From assembly GCA_033344775.1 (NCBI GenBank), contig JAWPMT010000006.1, positions 186,001 to 250,000 on the forward strand: a DNA stretch of 64,000 nucleotides, in the 5' to 3' direction. Each line of letters starts with the position of its first letter. Within the stretch, counting starts at the first letter, position 1. Of this stretch, positions 48,614-57,290 are shown piece after piece. The translations under genes and the position numbers were made by a program. Below the pieces are notes generated by a model that saw nothing but the letters and a program-made list of their open reading frames with translations, was not told the DNA's origin and made no database searches. The stretch comes from Cytophagales bacterium. Its GTDB lineage: Bacteria; Bacteroidota; Bacteroidia; Cytophagales; Cyclobacteriaceae.

Positions 48614-49636
48614 CTAATTGATTTCGAGTAGATAGTCAAGGGCCGCACCCAGTTGCGAATCAACTCCACTGGCCATCATTTCCGCTGTATTGCTGACTTC
48701 AATATCAGGTGAAACCCCTGGACCTTCTACAGTAGTACCGTCAGGTAAGGTGACCAACTGAGCCGTAATTGAATAGATCCAGCCGTTTGGCATTTCTTTC
48801 TCGATTCGCTCACCTACCGCTCCTGCCGTATTGATGCCAATGAAGGTTACGTGGGGTAGAGTCATGAAGTACATGGCCAGGCTTTCAGCAGCACTAACAC
48901 TATAATCATTGATGAGCACAACTATGGGGCCAGTGTACTGCTGGGGGCCTTTTGGCGCCAGATAATACGCGTAACTTTCACCAAAGTCCTCTTTTCCAGG
49001 GCCGGTTTTAGGCATATTGACAAAAGCCAGTCTTCTTTCATCGGCAAAACGGGAGGCTATCTCAAATCCATTGGTCAAATCTCCACCTCCATTGTGTCGC
49101 AGGTCAACAATGACCCCCTGGCTGGACTGGTTTTCTGCAATAAAGTCGTCTATAAAGTCAGGACTGTGGTCATTGAGTGAAGCCACCCATAAATAGCCGA
49201 TTTCTCCTTGTACTTTGCCCGTTACGTATTGGTTGTGATCGACGGTTGGGGGCCTGTCCAGATACGCTTGGATCAATTCGTAGCTGAACAAATCGCTTCC
49301 GGTTTGAGACCTGAAAATTTCCTTTCCTGCCCAAAATGGTCGATCAGTAGTCATGAGTGAAACATGAGCGTCATCCAGAACGGCGAGCATCCCCGTGGTG
49401 ATTTCATACAGTTCTGCTTCACTGCTTTCAGGCCCAATTAGTGGTCGATACGTATCGTATACTTGCTCCCAGTCAACACCGCGCTGTTCGAATACGGCAT
49501 AACGTTCATTGAAGGTATTCCAGATGCTTTCGAAATTGGCTTCTGGTGTGTTTGCTGGTTCAGGTTCAAAAGCATGGCCACAACCCGATACGATGACGAC
49601 TATACTGACCCACTGGATGATGATAAATTGCTTCAT
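48614..49636 (-). CDS. S41-family (Tricorn/C-terminal-processing type) serine protease, lipoprotein
   Basis: A secreted protease-like protein of 340 residues with a lipoprotein signal (IIQWVSIVVIVSGCGHAFE). The N-terminal Tricorn-like domain reads ANFESIWNTFNERYAVFEQR and LAVLDDAHVSLMT. The S41 core has VIVDLRHNGGGDLTNGFEIA and the catalytic serine in INDYSVSAAESLAMYFMTLP. GINTAGAVGERIEKEMPNGW and the final EGPGVSPDIEV follow. Its start overlaps the stop of the upstream barrel gene by four bases. Compare the truncated relative at 55453. The substrate is unknown. Confidence 0.92.
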   Translation of the reverse strand: MKQFIIIQWVSIVVIVSGCGHAFEPEPANTPEANFESIWNTFNERYAVFEQRGVDWEQVYDTYRPLIGPESSEAELYEITTGMLAVLDDAHVSLMTTDRPFWAGKEIFRSQTGSDLFSYELIQAYLDRPPTVDHNQYVTGKVQGEIGYLWVASLNDHSPDFIDDFIAENQSSQGVIVDLRHNGGGDLTNGFEIASRFADERRLAFVNMPKTGPGKEDFGESYAYYLAPKGPQQYTGPIVVLINDYSVSAAESLAMYFMTLPHVTFIGINTAGAVGERIEKEMPNGWIYSITAQLVTLPDGTTVEGPGVSPDIEVSNTAEMMASGVDSQLGAALDYLLEIN

Positions 49637-50439
49637 AACTGAAAGTTTATTCCTAGTTTAATGATGTTGGTTTGAAGGTGCATGGTGTCAGGTCTCGCGA
49701 TTTTTTGATAATCGAAATCATAAGCCACATATCCTGATAGTCTCCGACTTATTTTGTTGTTCAATTGTACAGATAGGTTGATCATGCGATAGGTATCTGG
49801 ACCTACGAAATCCCCCTTGCCATAGAGCAGTCCAAAACCATCCTTTCCCTGGATGTCTTCATTGTCTACAACCGCGTATTCCGACCGTGCAAGGAAAGTA
49901 GCCAGTGGCATAGATCCCTCAAACTCTAGCATCCAAACTTTCATGAAGGCATAATGTAACCGGAGAAGAGGACTCAATGAATTGACAAAGACATAACTAG
50001 TTCGGTCTCCCAATCCAAAGACAATTTCGTTTTCCTGGTATTGGGCCTGCAGGCGGAGCCCTACGTAGCCCTTCAGTTCGGCCGCTTCAATCATTTGACG
50101 GGCATAGCTAATGTCCAACGTGATCTGGGAAAAAGAGCTCTCTTCTCGCTGGCCAAACGCCAGAGATGATATTAAAAGTTCAGGAGCTACCTGCGTAGCA
50201 ATTGAGGATACTTTGGCATGAAATACAGAACGATACCCTTTTCTTTGATAGCCAAAGTCTATAGTGGACAAACCAGACCCTTCGTATATCATTTCACTAA
50301 ATACCAGGTCTTGATAAGCTATGGATGTAAAGCCAGTTGATAAGTAGATAAAGGACTTTTTGCCAGGAGGATCATTTTGTGCAAACAGTGGGATCGTAGC
50401 GATCAACCAAATGACCGGAGTAATAATAATTCGTTTCAT
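49633..50439 (-). CDS. Outer-membrane beta-barrel-like protein
   Basis: A secreted protein of 268 residues with signal IIITPVIWLIATIPLFAQ. The mature chain is dominated by amphipathic strands (STIDFGYQRKGYRSVFHAKV, LKGYVGLRLQAQYQENEIVF, RLSGYVAYDFDYQKIARPD) and ends NIIKLGINFQL, a typical barrel C-terminus. No named family is recognised. It is cotranscribed with the S41 protease through an ATGA overlap, so the two may act together at the outer membrane. Confidence 0.8.
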   Translation of the reverse strand: MKRIIITPVIWLIATIPLFAQNDPPGKKSFIYLSTGFTSIAYQDLVFSEMIYEGSGLSTIDFGYQRKGYRSVFHAKVSSIATQVAPELLISSLAFGQREESSFSQITLDISYARQMIEAAELKGYVGLRLQAQYQENEIVFGLGDRTSYVFVNSLSPLLRLHYAFMKVWMLEFEGSMPLATFLARSEYAVVDNEDIQGKDGFGLLYGKGDFVGPDTYRMINLSVQLNNKISRRLSGYVAYDFDYQKIARPDTMHLQTNIIKLGINFQL

Positions 50440-51108
50440 TTTGTATACTTATTGAAGTAGAAGTCAGTGTGTTTTGATCAACTCAGTAATTGAAAAATGG
50501 TCAGGTAATAGTGCTTGTTGCATGACTCATATGATATTGAATTTTGCTCCAAAGCACTGAAAGATTCAGGTGATAATCGACTCACCTGCTGAGTTGAGTC
50601 CTTTTTCTAAGAAGTTGAGTCTTTTTAAAAGATGAGACGGTAAAGGAATGTTCTGTATTTCAAACCTCACTCTACTCTTCAAATTCTGAAAATCATTCCA
50701 TGAACATTGCAGCCGGTCTAAAAAGCGCTTTCTACCCTCAAGGAATTTTCTACCAAATCAGAAGCCAACGAGAAAACACGCTCCCGGTCAGCAGCTTTTA
50801 CCGACCAGCGCGCAATATCATCGTGCATATCAAATCGATAGAAAAAGCCTCCAAATACTTCAATAGCAGGCTGAAACTCTACCTCCGACCTAACCCCGAT
50901 TTTGATGTGATCATAAGCCGCTTGAAAGTGAAGAATTTTTTGAATTGGATGGGAAGGGATCATTCACTTCGAGAAGATAAGGCGAGTTAATACTATCTAA
51001 AACAAGTGTCACAAAGATAAATCAATGCTAATGCTAAGGAGATTATTGGTATAATGCATAACCTAGTACCTTGCTTAAACGTATTTTCATCTGGAAACTC
51101 AAAATGAA
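50440..51108. other. Spacer of 670 bp with no supported gene
   Basis: Overlapping frames on both strands at 50700-50990 lack start context, known motifs and clear coding bias. The leftward one (PAIEVFGGFFYRFDMHDD) is slightly protein-like and could be a gene remnant. Promoters for the leftward barrel gene and the rightward hydrolase should lie here. Confidence 0.5.
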
Positions 51109-52476
51109 ATGAAAAACCTTTTAATCACAGCTCTTTGGGTATTGCTACTGGTCAGCTGCAATAGCCATTCATCCGAGCAGACACGAGCATCAAATTACCA
51201 AAGTAACCTGGATCAACTACTTGATGTACTTGATGAAAATGATAAGTTCATGGGTAATGTAACCTTATCCCATGAAGGTAAATCTATCTATTCAAAATCT
51301 GTGGGCTTTAGCAATATCGAAAGCAAGATGCCTATCACTTCAGCAACGAAATTCAGAATAGGTTCCGTATCGAAGATGTTCACGGCAACTTTGATCTTTA
51401 AAGCGATAGAAGAAGGTAAACTAAGTCTTGATCAAACCCTGGAGTCATATTTTCCTGAAGTCGAAAATGCCTCAAGCATTTCGGTTGAACATTTGCTTTG
51501 TCATCAAAGTGGGGTTTACAGTTACACGAAAGATGAGGTTTTTAGAAATGAATTGAGTAAGGCATATCAAAGCCCTCAGGACTTGATGAGCCTTGTTTCT
51601 GGATACCCAAGTAAATTTGAACCAGGAACGCAAACGTCATACAGTAACTCAGGTTACTTCTTATTGGCGTTGTTGCTGGAGGAAGTGTACGACAAAGGAT
51701 TTGATGAACTCATTGCAGCAATCATATTGGTGCCGCTTGAGCTCACCAACACCTACCTTCCGGATGGGATAACCTCACTGGGTGAAGAAACCAATTCCTA
51801 CCGAAACTCAGATGGATGGGTGGAGGAAGATAAATGGAACCTGTCAGTGGGTTTTGGGGCGGGATCTATTGTATCAACGCCAAATGATCTCAATACCTTC
51901 ATCGAAGCATTGTTCAATGAGCGAATCATTTCAAAAGAAAGCCTCAATCAGATGACCACCATTGAAAATAACTTTGGAAGGGGCATCATTCCATTTTCTA
52001 CAGAGGGTCATTCGGGTTTTGGACATGGAGGAGTCATTGAAGGTTTCAAAACCATGTCCTTTTACTTTCCGGAAGAGAAGCTTGCCCTGGCGGTCACTGC
52101 CAATGCATTGGATTACAACATGGACGGTTTAGTCACAGATATTTTGAAGGGCTACTTCAATGAATCGTTTGTACTCCCTGTGTTTGGTGGGTTAGCCATC
52201 ACTGCAGGTGAGCTTGAAAAGTACATTGGTGTTTATGAGGCAGAAGGCCTTCCTGGAAAGTACAAAATCACTATGAAAGGCAATACCCTGTTTGCACAAC
52301 TGGAAGACCCAGCCATCGAAGATGACTTTCCTATAGATCCATTGGTATACAAAGGCAATCACAAGTTTACAAATGAGGAGATTGGTGCGAACTTGCTTTT
52401 TGAACCTGGGAATCAACAGCTTGGCTTGGAACAACAAGGCATATCAGAGATCTACATTTTTTCAAAGGCTAAATAG
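51109..52476 (+). CDS. Class C beta-lactamase-like serine hydrolase, lipoprotein
   Basis: A 455-residue lipoprotein (signal ITALWVLLLVSCNSHSS). The penicillin-binding fold shows SxxK in FRIGSVSKMFTATLIFKAIE, YxN in QTSYSNSGYFLLALLLEE and HGG in GHSGFGHGGVIEGFKTMSF. The first 370 residues form the hydrolase. The last 90 (LEKYIGVYEAEGLPGKYKIT, then FEPGNQQLGLEQQG) form a small beta-rich C-terminal domain like those on D-aminopeptidase/esterase relatives. It is monocistronic and distinct from the 31418 protein, which lacks the C-terminal domain. Confidence 0.92.
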   Translation: MKNLLITALWVLLLVSCNSHSSEQTRASNYQSNLDQLLDVLDENDKFMGNVTLSHEGKSIYSKSVGFSNIESKMPITSATKFRIGSVSKMFTATLIFKAIEEGKLSLDQTLESYFPEVENASSISVEHLLCHQSGVYSYTKDEVFRNELSKAYQSPQDLMSLVSGYPSKFEPGTQTSYSNSGYFLLALLLEEVYDKGFDELIAAIILVPLELTNTYLPDGITSLGEETNSYRNSDGWVEEDKWNLSVGFGAGSIVSTPNDLNTFIEALFNERIISKESLNQMTTIENNFGRGIIPFSTEGHSGFGHGGVIEGFKTMSFYFPEEKLALAVTANALDYNMDGLVTDILKGYFNESFVLPVFGGLAITAGELEKYIGVYEAEGLPGKYKITMKGNTLFAQLEDPAIEDDFPIDPLVYKGNHKFTNEEIGANLLFEPGNQQLGLEQQGISEIYIFSKAK

Positions 52477-52484
52477 TATTTGAA

Positions 52485-52852
52485 ATGAGTCTTGAATGGC
52501 TATATGATAAGAGGACGGTAGCTTCGGTAATTTCCCTGCTAGGTGGGATTTTCACATTGACATTTTATTTCACTGTTGTGTTTCCGGATGGCCTTCAGGA
52601 ATATTTAAACAGAGTTATTATCAACAATTCGGCCCTATTGCAGTCAGTTTAGAATAACTTATTGCGGGTCTCTATTTACTGAAAGGTCACGCGAAATCGA
52701 ACTTTCTACTAGCTCTGTTTGATTTCTCCGCATTTTTAGATCCGTTATTCAATCTGACCGGACTCTTCACGAGCCTCGTACCAACTTACGCGGTGATTCT
52801 GTTATTACTGTGTGCCATAGGAGCCATATGGATAGCACTCACTAACACGTAA
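52485..52852 (+). pseudogene. Broken small membrane-protein gene
   Basis: From ATG 52485 the frame reads SLEWLYDKRTVASVISLLGG and IFTLTFYFTVVFPDGLQEYL, then stops at TAG 52652. A second frame continues without a start: IAGLYLLKGHAKSNFLLALF, DFSAFLDPLFNLTGLFTSLV, then PTYAVILLLLCAIGAIWIAL and a stop at 52852. Joined, they give a normal three- to four-helix membrane protein of about 120 residues broken by a frameshift near 52650. It is followed without a gap (TAAATG) by a 27-residue frame that is repeat F. Confidence 0.65.
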
Positions 52853-52953
52853 ATGACCGGTAAATTATCTTGGAAAGTGGCCATTGTGAGCTTTAGTTTG
52901 AGTACTGGGCTGGAGCTGTTCTTCAACTATGCTTGAATGTTAGGGACTGCCAA
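52853..52953 (+). repeat. Repeat F copy 2, with a 27-residue frame
   Basis: ATG at 52853 directly follows the stop of the broken membrane gene and reads MTGKLSWKVAIVSFSLSTGL then ELFFNYA and a stop at 52936. The same peptide, without its start, is encoded at 33496-33570. The two may be remnants of one small gene pair, or the region may be a duplicated element. Not called as a functional gene. Confidence 0.6.
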
Positions 52954-52998
52954 CTGCCTAACATGTTGATAAAGAAACCTTCAAATCAACTACTTGCT

Positions 52999-53919
52999 TT
53001 AGGTTTCTATCTTGATCACTACATTTCCTCTTTTGCGGCCTTGATCCACATATTGATGTGCTTCAACGATTTGGTCAAGCCGATAACAACGATCAATCAA
53101 TGGTTTCAGGTGGCCTTCCTCAGCCATCTGTTTGAGTGTTTGGAGATGGGTTTCCTTTTCCTGTGTCATCATGTTAACTGATACATATTTGCCCTTAGGC
53201 TTCAGTATTTGTTTTGCTTTTGATCGGGTAGTCTTACCCACGGCATCAAATACAATGTCGAATTTCTTTGCTAACGAAGTATAATCCTGAGTTTTATAAT
53301 TAACGACGTGATCTGCCCCAAGCGCTTGCATTAGATCAACGTTCCGTGTGCTACACACAGCAGTAACTTCTGCGCCGAAGTATTTTGCTATCTGAACGGC
53401 GAAGCTTCCCACACTGCCGGATGCACCATAGATCAAGACCTGTTTTCCGGTGGTGATTTGGGCTTTTTCCAATAGAAAAAGGGCAGCCATACCGCCTATT
53501 GGGAGTGCTGCCGCTTCCTGAAAACTGAGATTCGCAGGTTTTTGACCTACGACACCATATTTCCAGGATTCAGGAATACTTACAAATTCGGCATAAGCCC
53601 CTCCTTTGAGAAGAGTAGTAGTTCCAAAGACTTCATCACCCAATTCAAATAGTGAATTTTCTTTTCCCTTTTTCACTACGGTACCAGACCATTCATGTCC
53701 AAGGATCTGTTTCTTTGGCTTAAACAGTCCGAATATGATTCGAGCAGGGAGCCAGGCCAGCAGTGGGAATCTTGAGGCCCGTAACCTGGTGTCTCCGGCT
53801 GCCACAGTGGAGGCATGAACTTTCACCAGAATTTCATTAGGTGCTGGCTGAGGAGTTGGAAGTTCAACTTGTTGGAGCACTTCGGGAGCTCCGTATTGGG
53901 TATAGATGACAGCTTTCAT
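52999..53919 (-). CDS. Zinc-independent alcohol dehydrogenase / quinone reductase (MDR family)
   Basis: NAD(P)H-dependent medium-chain reductase of 306 residues. The GroES-like N-terminus is MKAVIYTQYGAPEVLQQVEL. It continues through ILVKVHASTVAAGDTRLRAS and ILGHEWSGTVVKKGKENSLF, where the glutamate and histidine are kept but the zinc cysteines are absent. The nucleotide-binding fold is GKQVLIYGASGSVGSFAVQI. The set matches quinone-oxidoreductase-like proteins acting on unsaturated carbonyls or quinones. Its start overlaps the DUF983 stop by four bases, so it is the third gene of an operon with DUF983 and an NmrA-like protein. Confidence 0.92.
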   Translation of the reverse strand: MKAVIYTQYGAPEVLQQVELPTPQPAPNEILVKVHASTVAAGDTRLRASRFPLLAWLPARIIFGLFKPKKQILGHEWSGTVVKKGKENSLFELGDEVFGTTTLLKGGAYAEFVSIPESWKYGVVGQKPANLSFQEAAALPIGGMAALFLLEKAQITTGKQVLIYGASGSVGSFAVQIAKYFGAEVTAVCSTRNVDLMQALGADHVVNYKTQDYTSLAKKFDIVFDAVGKTTRSKAKQILKPKGKYVSVNMMTQEKETHLQTLKQMAEEGHLKPLIDRCYRLDQIVEAHQYVDQGRKRGNVVIKIET

Positions 53920-54320
53920 GATATCGAGTTTTTATGGGAAATGCCTGGAGAGGATAAGCCAGGCCGGAAGTTGACCATCAAGTGAATCCAAATGCTTCTA
54001 CTCAGACGGAATATCAATGGAAATAGCAATAAAACGGTGCCTATTACCACTCCCAAATAAAGTCCAATGGCAGCATCTGCAGAAAATAGCTGGATCATCA
54101 GAAAAGAGGTGACCATAATAGCGACCTGAAATCCATAACTGACATACATGGCTCCAGTATAAAAACCAGGTTCGGGATCAAACGATTGGTGACAGTTGGG
54201 ACAATGGCTATGCATTTCGTTGAACTGCCAACCATATATCGGTGATTTGAACATCTTTTCTTTGCGACAAGCAGGACAACTCTGAGTCATCATGCTTGAA
54301 AGTAGTGATTGGGTCTTCAT
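53916..54320 (-). CDS. DUF983 membrane protein with N-terminal zinc ribbon
   Basis: A 134-residue protein. The N-terminus has two CxxC knuckles (SCPACRKEKMFKSPIYG and SHCPNCHQSFDPEPGFYTGA), expected to bind one zinc. Two membrane helices follow (YGFQVAIMVTSFLMIQLFSA and IGLYLGVVIGTVLLLFPLIF), and the C-terminus is WIHLMVNFRPG. This is the DUF983 plan, whose function is not known. Four-base ATGA overlaps link it to both neighbours, so it belongs to one tightly coupled operon. Confidence 0.9.
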   Translation of the reverse strand: MKTQSLLSSMMTQSCPACRKEKMFKSPIYGWQFNEMHSHCPNCHQSFDPEPGFYTGAMYVSYGFQVAIMVTSFLMIQLFSADAAIGLYLGVVIGTVLLLFPLIFRLSRSIWIHLMVNFRPGLSSPGISHKNSIS

Positions 54321-55192
54321 GCGTATTGCTGGATTTGGTCAACCTGATCATTAAAAAAGGTACGGAGACGGTGAATGCCGTATCGAGGGGCAATGTTATC
54401 CTGAGCCATCATGGTCATAAAAAACTCAACTGGGCCATAGGTCTTACTGGAGGTGAAGGTTCTCATCAATCCTAAAAAGATATTTCGGGTCCAATCCGGT
54501 AAATGAATGATCTTATGTGGTTTGTTATAGGCATCTAGTGCCATGTTACCGATTTCGTTTTGCGTGAGCACATCAGGACCACCTACTTCAATCTCGGTGC
54601 GATTGCTGTCTATGGAGTCGAAAATTACATTGGCCAGGTCTTCACCATGAATCGGATTCAATTTGAACGCTCCGTCGCCAAACAAATAGATCTTGCCTCC
54701 TTTGGCCATATCCAGAAAGTCTTTCATGTCTGAAAAGAATCCATTGGGACGAATTACAGTATGGTCCAGCCCCGAGGCCTTCAGCTCATCGACGAACCTT
54801 TCTTTAGCTTCCATAATCTTAAGATTTCGCATGCGTTCTCCATTGATCACGGATACATATAAGAACTTCCTTACGCCTGCTTCCATTGCTAGACGCAGCA
54901 AGTTGGCATTGGCCTGGTAGTCTACATCCATATAGCTTAAGCCATCTTTTTGACGCGTAATTCCGACAGTGGATATGACCGTGTCTACTTCTCGAAAAGC
55001 CTCTCGAAAAGTATGTGGCTGAGTCACCTCTCCAACGACCATTTGGTCGTGATTCAAACCAAGAGAATGGAGTTTCTCTTTATTCCTTCCTAAAGCCAGG
55101 ACGGGCGCTTTTCTTGCCTGAAGCTCCATTACAAGGTGGCTTCCTAAATAGCCGGTGGCTCCGGCAACTAATATCTTTTTCATTTTATTCAT
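54317..55192 (-). CDS. NmrA/SDR-type NAD(P)-binding protein
   Basis: An atypical short-chain dehydrogenase of 291 residues. The Rossmann motif is at the N-terminus: KKILVAGATGYLGSHLVMEL. Then come EVDTVISTVGITRQKDGLSY, ALAMEAGVRKFLYVSVING-like FLYVSVINGERM, and HTVIRPNGFFSDMKDFLDMA; the catalytic YxxxK is lacking, as usual in this group. GEDLANVIFDSIDSN and EVGGPDVLTQNEIG resemble the complex-I-associated NDUFA9/NmrA type. ATG at 55192 is preferred over 55183. It is the first gene of the three-gene operon. Confidence 0.9.
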   Translation of the reverse strand: MNKMKKILVAGATGYLGSHLVMELQARKAPVLALGRNKEKLHSLGLNHDQMVVGEVTQPHTFREAFREVDTVISTVGITRQKDGLSYMDVDYQANANLLRLAMEAGVRKFLYVSVINGERMRNLKIMEAKERFVDELKASGLDHTVIRPNGFFSDMKDFLDMAKGGKIYLFGDGAFKLNPIHGEDLANVIFDSIDSNRTEIEVGGPDVLTQNEIGNMALDAYNKPHKIIHLPDWTRNIFLGLMRTFTSSKTYGPVEFFMTMMAQDNIAPRYGIHRLRTFFNDQVDQIQQYA

Positions 55193-55452
55193 TTTAAAAG
55201 TGAGCATTGGAGAAGCACTATCTTATAGATAGCACCTCTCTCCACAACTGGCCTGGTCAAAACGCTCCGCGAAGGATTGATTCCATCCTTGGCCATGAAA
55301 AGTGATCCTCGGTGACATTTATTTTGTGTTTAAGAATGATGATTCAAAGTTGATTTGAAGCGGATTCTGAATCGCCTTGAATTACAATTCAGGACTTGAT
55401 CATGAAAATCAGGTATTCATTCAATTGTGATGTCCGTCTAAGAAGATGAACC

Positions 55453-56199
55453 TTACCTTAACAGATCAGAGATTGCAGCATCTAAAACTTCGTCCCTGCT
55501 TAGATCGGACCAATCGAAGCGTGCCAGCATGTCGGGAGGAACTCCATTTTCATAGGACTCGTCCATGTCCAAAGTGAGGGCTTTGGAAATCGAGAAACGA
55601 TATCGCCAGCCGTTTGGTAATTGACCTCCATTAGGCGCACCCAATCCACCTCCAGTCGTGTCTCCTACCAGGAGCATGTTAGGAATGGCTTTTATGACCA
55701 GGGAAGTAAACGAGCCGGCACTATAGGTACCTCTATCGGGAAGTACGCGCATTGGTTTCAGGTATCGGATGCCTTCGTAAGGTTCCACATAAGCTGGTTT
55801 GGGTGAACCGAAATCATCGTGTCCGGGGCCGTTTTTTAACTGAGAGTAGTAGATCAGTGTTTTCTCGGAAACAAATCTGCTTAGGAGGCGATACATGTCC
55901 TGCGGCATTCCGCCACCATTTTGACGAAGGTCAATGATAAGCCCCTGGGTATCTTGATAGCGTTCAAGCATGAAATTGAGATTATGCTTGTCTATTTCTC
56001 CCGTGAAACCAGGAAACCGAATGTAGCCAATCTGATTATCCGCCAGAAAGTCATTCATAAAAGGCCCTGATATGTAATATTTCTCTGGTAAGTAATGATC
56101 GATAATGGTACGACAGTTGAAATTGGTCTGACCCAAACGTCCAATTACGAAGAATGCTACATTAAAATCTGTAGTTGGTTTTTCTATTGTTAGTTCCAT
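55453..56199 (-). pseudogene. S41 protease lacking signal peptide and N-terminal domain
   Basis: The 248 residues cover the S41 core: IGYIRFPGFTGEIDKHNLNF, QGLIIDLRQNGGGMPQDMYR, and the serine motif in PDRGTYSAGSFTSLVIKAIP. TTGGGLGAPNGGQLPNGWRY and NGVPPDMLARFDWSDLSRDE follow. The relative at 48614 has an additional 110-residue N-terminus with lipoprotein signal and Tricorn-like domain. Here the protein opens with MELTIEKPTTDFNVAFFVIG directly after the preceding gene stop (56204), with no signal. It is probably a 5'-deleted remnant fused next to the transporter gene. A cytoplasmic functional form is less likely. Confidence 0.6.
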
Positions 56200-56203
56200 G
56201 GAT

Positions 56204-56650
56204 TCAAAATTTGATGAGATAGAGTCCTGCGATCATCGATAAGATGCCCACTGCTTTTTTCCAAATAATGGGTTCCTGTGGCATACTAAACCACCCATAG
56301 TGAGCGGCCATCACTGAAAACATGATCTGTCCGAAGAGTCCGAAGGATACGGCGGTAGATATACCCAGCCTTGGAATGAGATAGTAGAACAGCGTGACAG
56401 CCAGGAAGCTGAAAACTGCACCTGTAAACCATAAATAGGTGGGCACACTCCTCAGTTGCTGCAGACTCGGAAATTGTTTGACGGTTAACAATACTGCAGT
56501 AATGGTGATCAACGCACTTACGGAGAGCGCGGCAGAAGTGGCCAGTAGCGGACTTTTCAATATAACACCTAACCTGGCATTGAGACCGCCTTGGATGACT
56601 ACCATGATCCCGACAATGATAGACATGAGCAATAGCACATACTGATTCAT
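56204..56650 (-). CDS. DMT-superfamily small membrane transporter (DUF606/YdcZ type)
   Basis: A five-helix membrane protein of 148 residues: NQYVLLLMSIIVGIMVVIQG, GVILKSPLLATSAALSVSAL, YLWFTGAVFSFLAVTLFYYL, and SMIAGLYLIKF at the end. The internal IQGGLNARLGVILKSPLLAT and RLGISTAVSFGLFGQIMFSV are typical of the half-length DMT proteins that function as dimers. The substrate is unknown. Its start overlaps the preceding SnoaL-like gene stop by four bases. Confidence 0.88.
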   Translation of the reverse strand: MNQYVLLLMSIIVGIMVVIQGGLNARLGVILKSPLLATSAALSVSALITITAVLLTVKQFPSLQQLRSVPTYLWFTGAVFSFLAVTLFYYLIPRLGISTAVSFGLFGQIMFSVMAAHYGWFSMPQEPIIWKKAVGILSMIAGLYLIKF

Positions 56651-57066
56651 GGCTGTTGCTTAAATGCCTCTACAAATGCAGCAGAATCTTCGTAAAAGGG
56701 ATATTCTTTGATCATTCCATCGCTGATGACGCACCGCTGCACCCAGGTGCTCTTGAATAACTTTCCAGTGGCTTTCACCAGATGTGTGAAAGAACCATTG
56801 GCGTATACCACATCAATTTCAGCCTCCATCACCGATTCGATATTGAATGCTCTGACTTCAAACAGGTTGGAGATGTTGGCCAAAAAGTCTTTCGCCTGGT
56901 CTTTCGAGTGATAAGAACCATGCAGTTGGCCTGGTGCTCTGTCGCCTTCCCGGACACTTACGATCAGACAATCAGGATGAAAATGGCCCAAGACCGATTC
57001 CATATTGCCATTCCCAAAATCCTCGAAATAGCTTTCTACTACTGATTTGTTACTCCTTGTCTTCAT
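56647..57066 (-). CDS. SnoaL/NTF2-like protein
   Basis: A 139-residue cytoplasmic protein with the alpha+beta cone of the NTF2-like superfamily: VVESYFEDFGNGNMESVLGH, FHPDCLIVSVREGDRAPGQL, the helix YHSKDQAKDFLANISNLFEV, and strands VVYANGSFTHLVKATGKLF then STWVQRCVISDGMIKEYPFY. Such proteins are small-molecule isomerases, hydratases or binding proteins; the role here is open. It is the first gene of an operon with the transporter and the truncated S41 gene. Confidence 0.88.
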   Translation of the reverse strand: MKTRSNKSVVESYFEDFGNGNMESVLGHFHPDCLIVSVREGDRAPGQLHGSYHSKDQAKDFLANISNLFEVRAFNIESVMEAEIDVVYANGSFTHLVKATGKLFKSTWVQRCVISDGMIKEYPFYEDSAAFVEAFKQQP

Positions 57067-57290
57067 GACTTTTCAATTTGAATGAGTCACAAAGCTTCGA
57101 TCAATTCAATCTGCAATCGTCCTGAAAGGAGATACTGGAACTATAGAAGGTGAATTGATGAGATTCAGGACTTCCTAAGCAATGAACCTTCTGATATTTA
57201 GGGATGACTCACTTTTACTATATCATGGTTTGTCATGACCATTCGGTAAACAGATGGGAATTAATAAAAATCAGTTTGTACATTTCAGGA

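Noticed and set aside
50700-50990. Overlapping frames on both strands in the spacer
   Set aside because: Neither has a recognisable domain, and each is interrupted relative to any longer protein; at most a remnant on the minus strand.
51109-52476. True beta-lactamase conferring resistance
   Set aside because: The motifs fit the broad class C/esterase superfamily with a C-terminal extension; nothing specific to clinical beta-lactamases is seen.
52933-53181. 82-codon rightward frame
   Set aside because: Mostly antisense to the 3' end of the dehydrogenase gene at 52999-53919.
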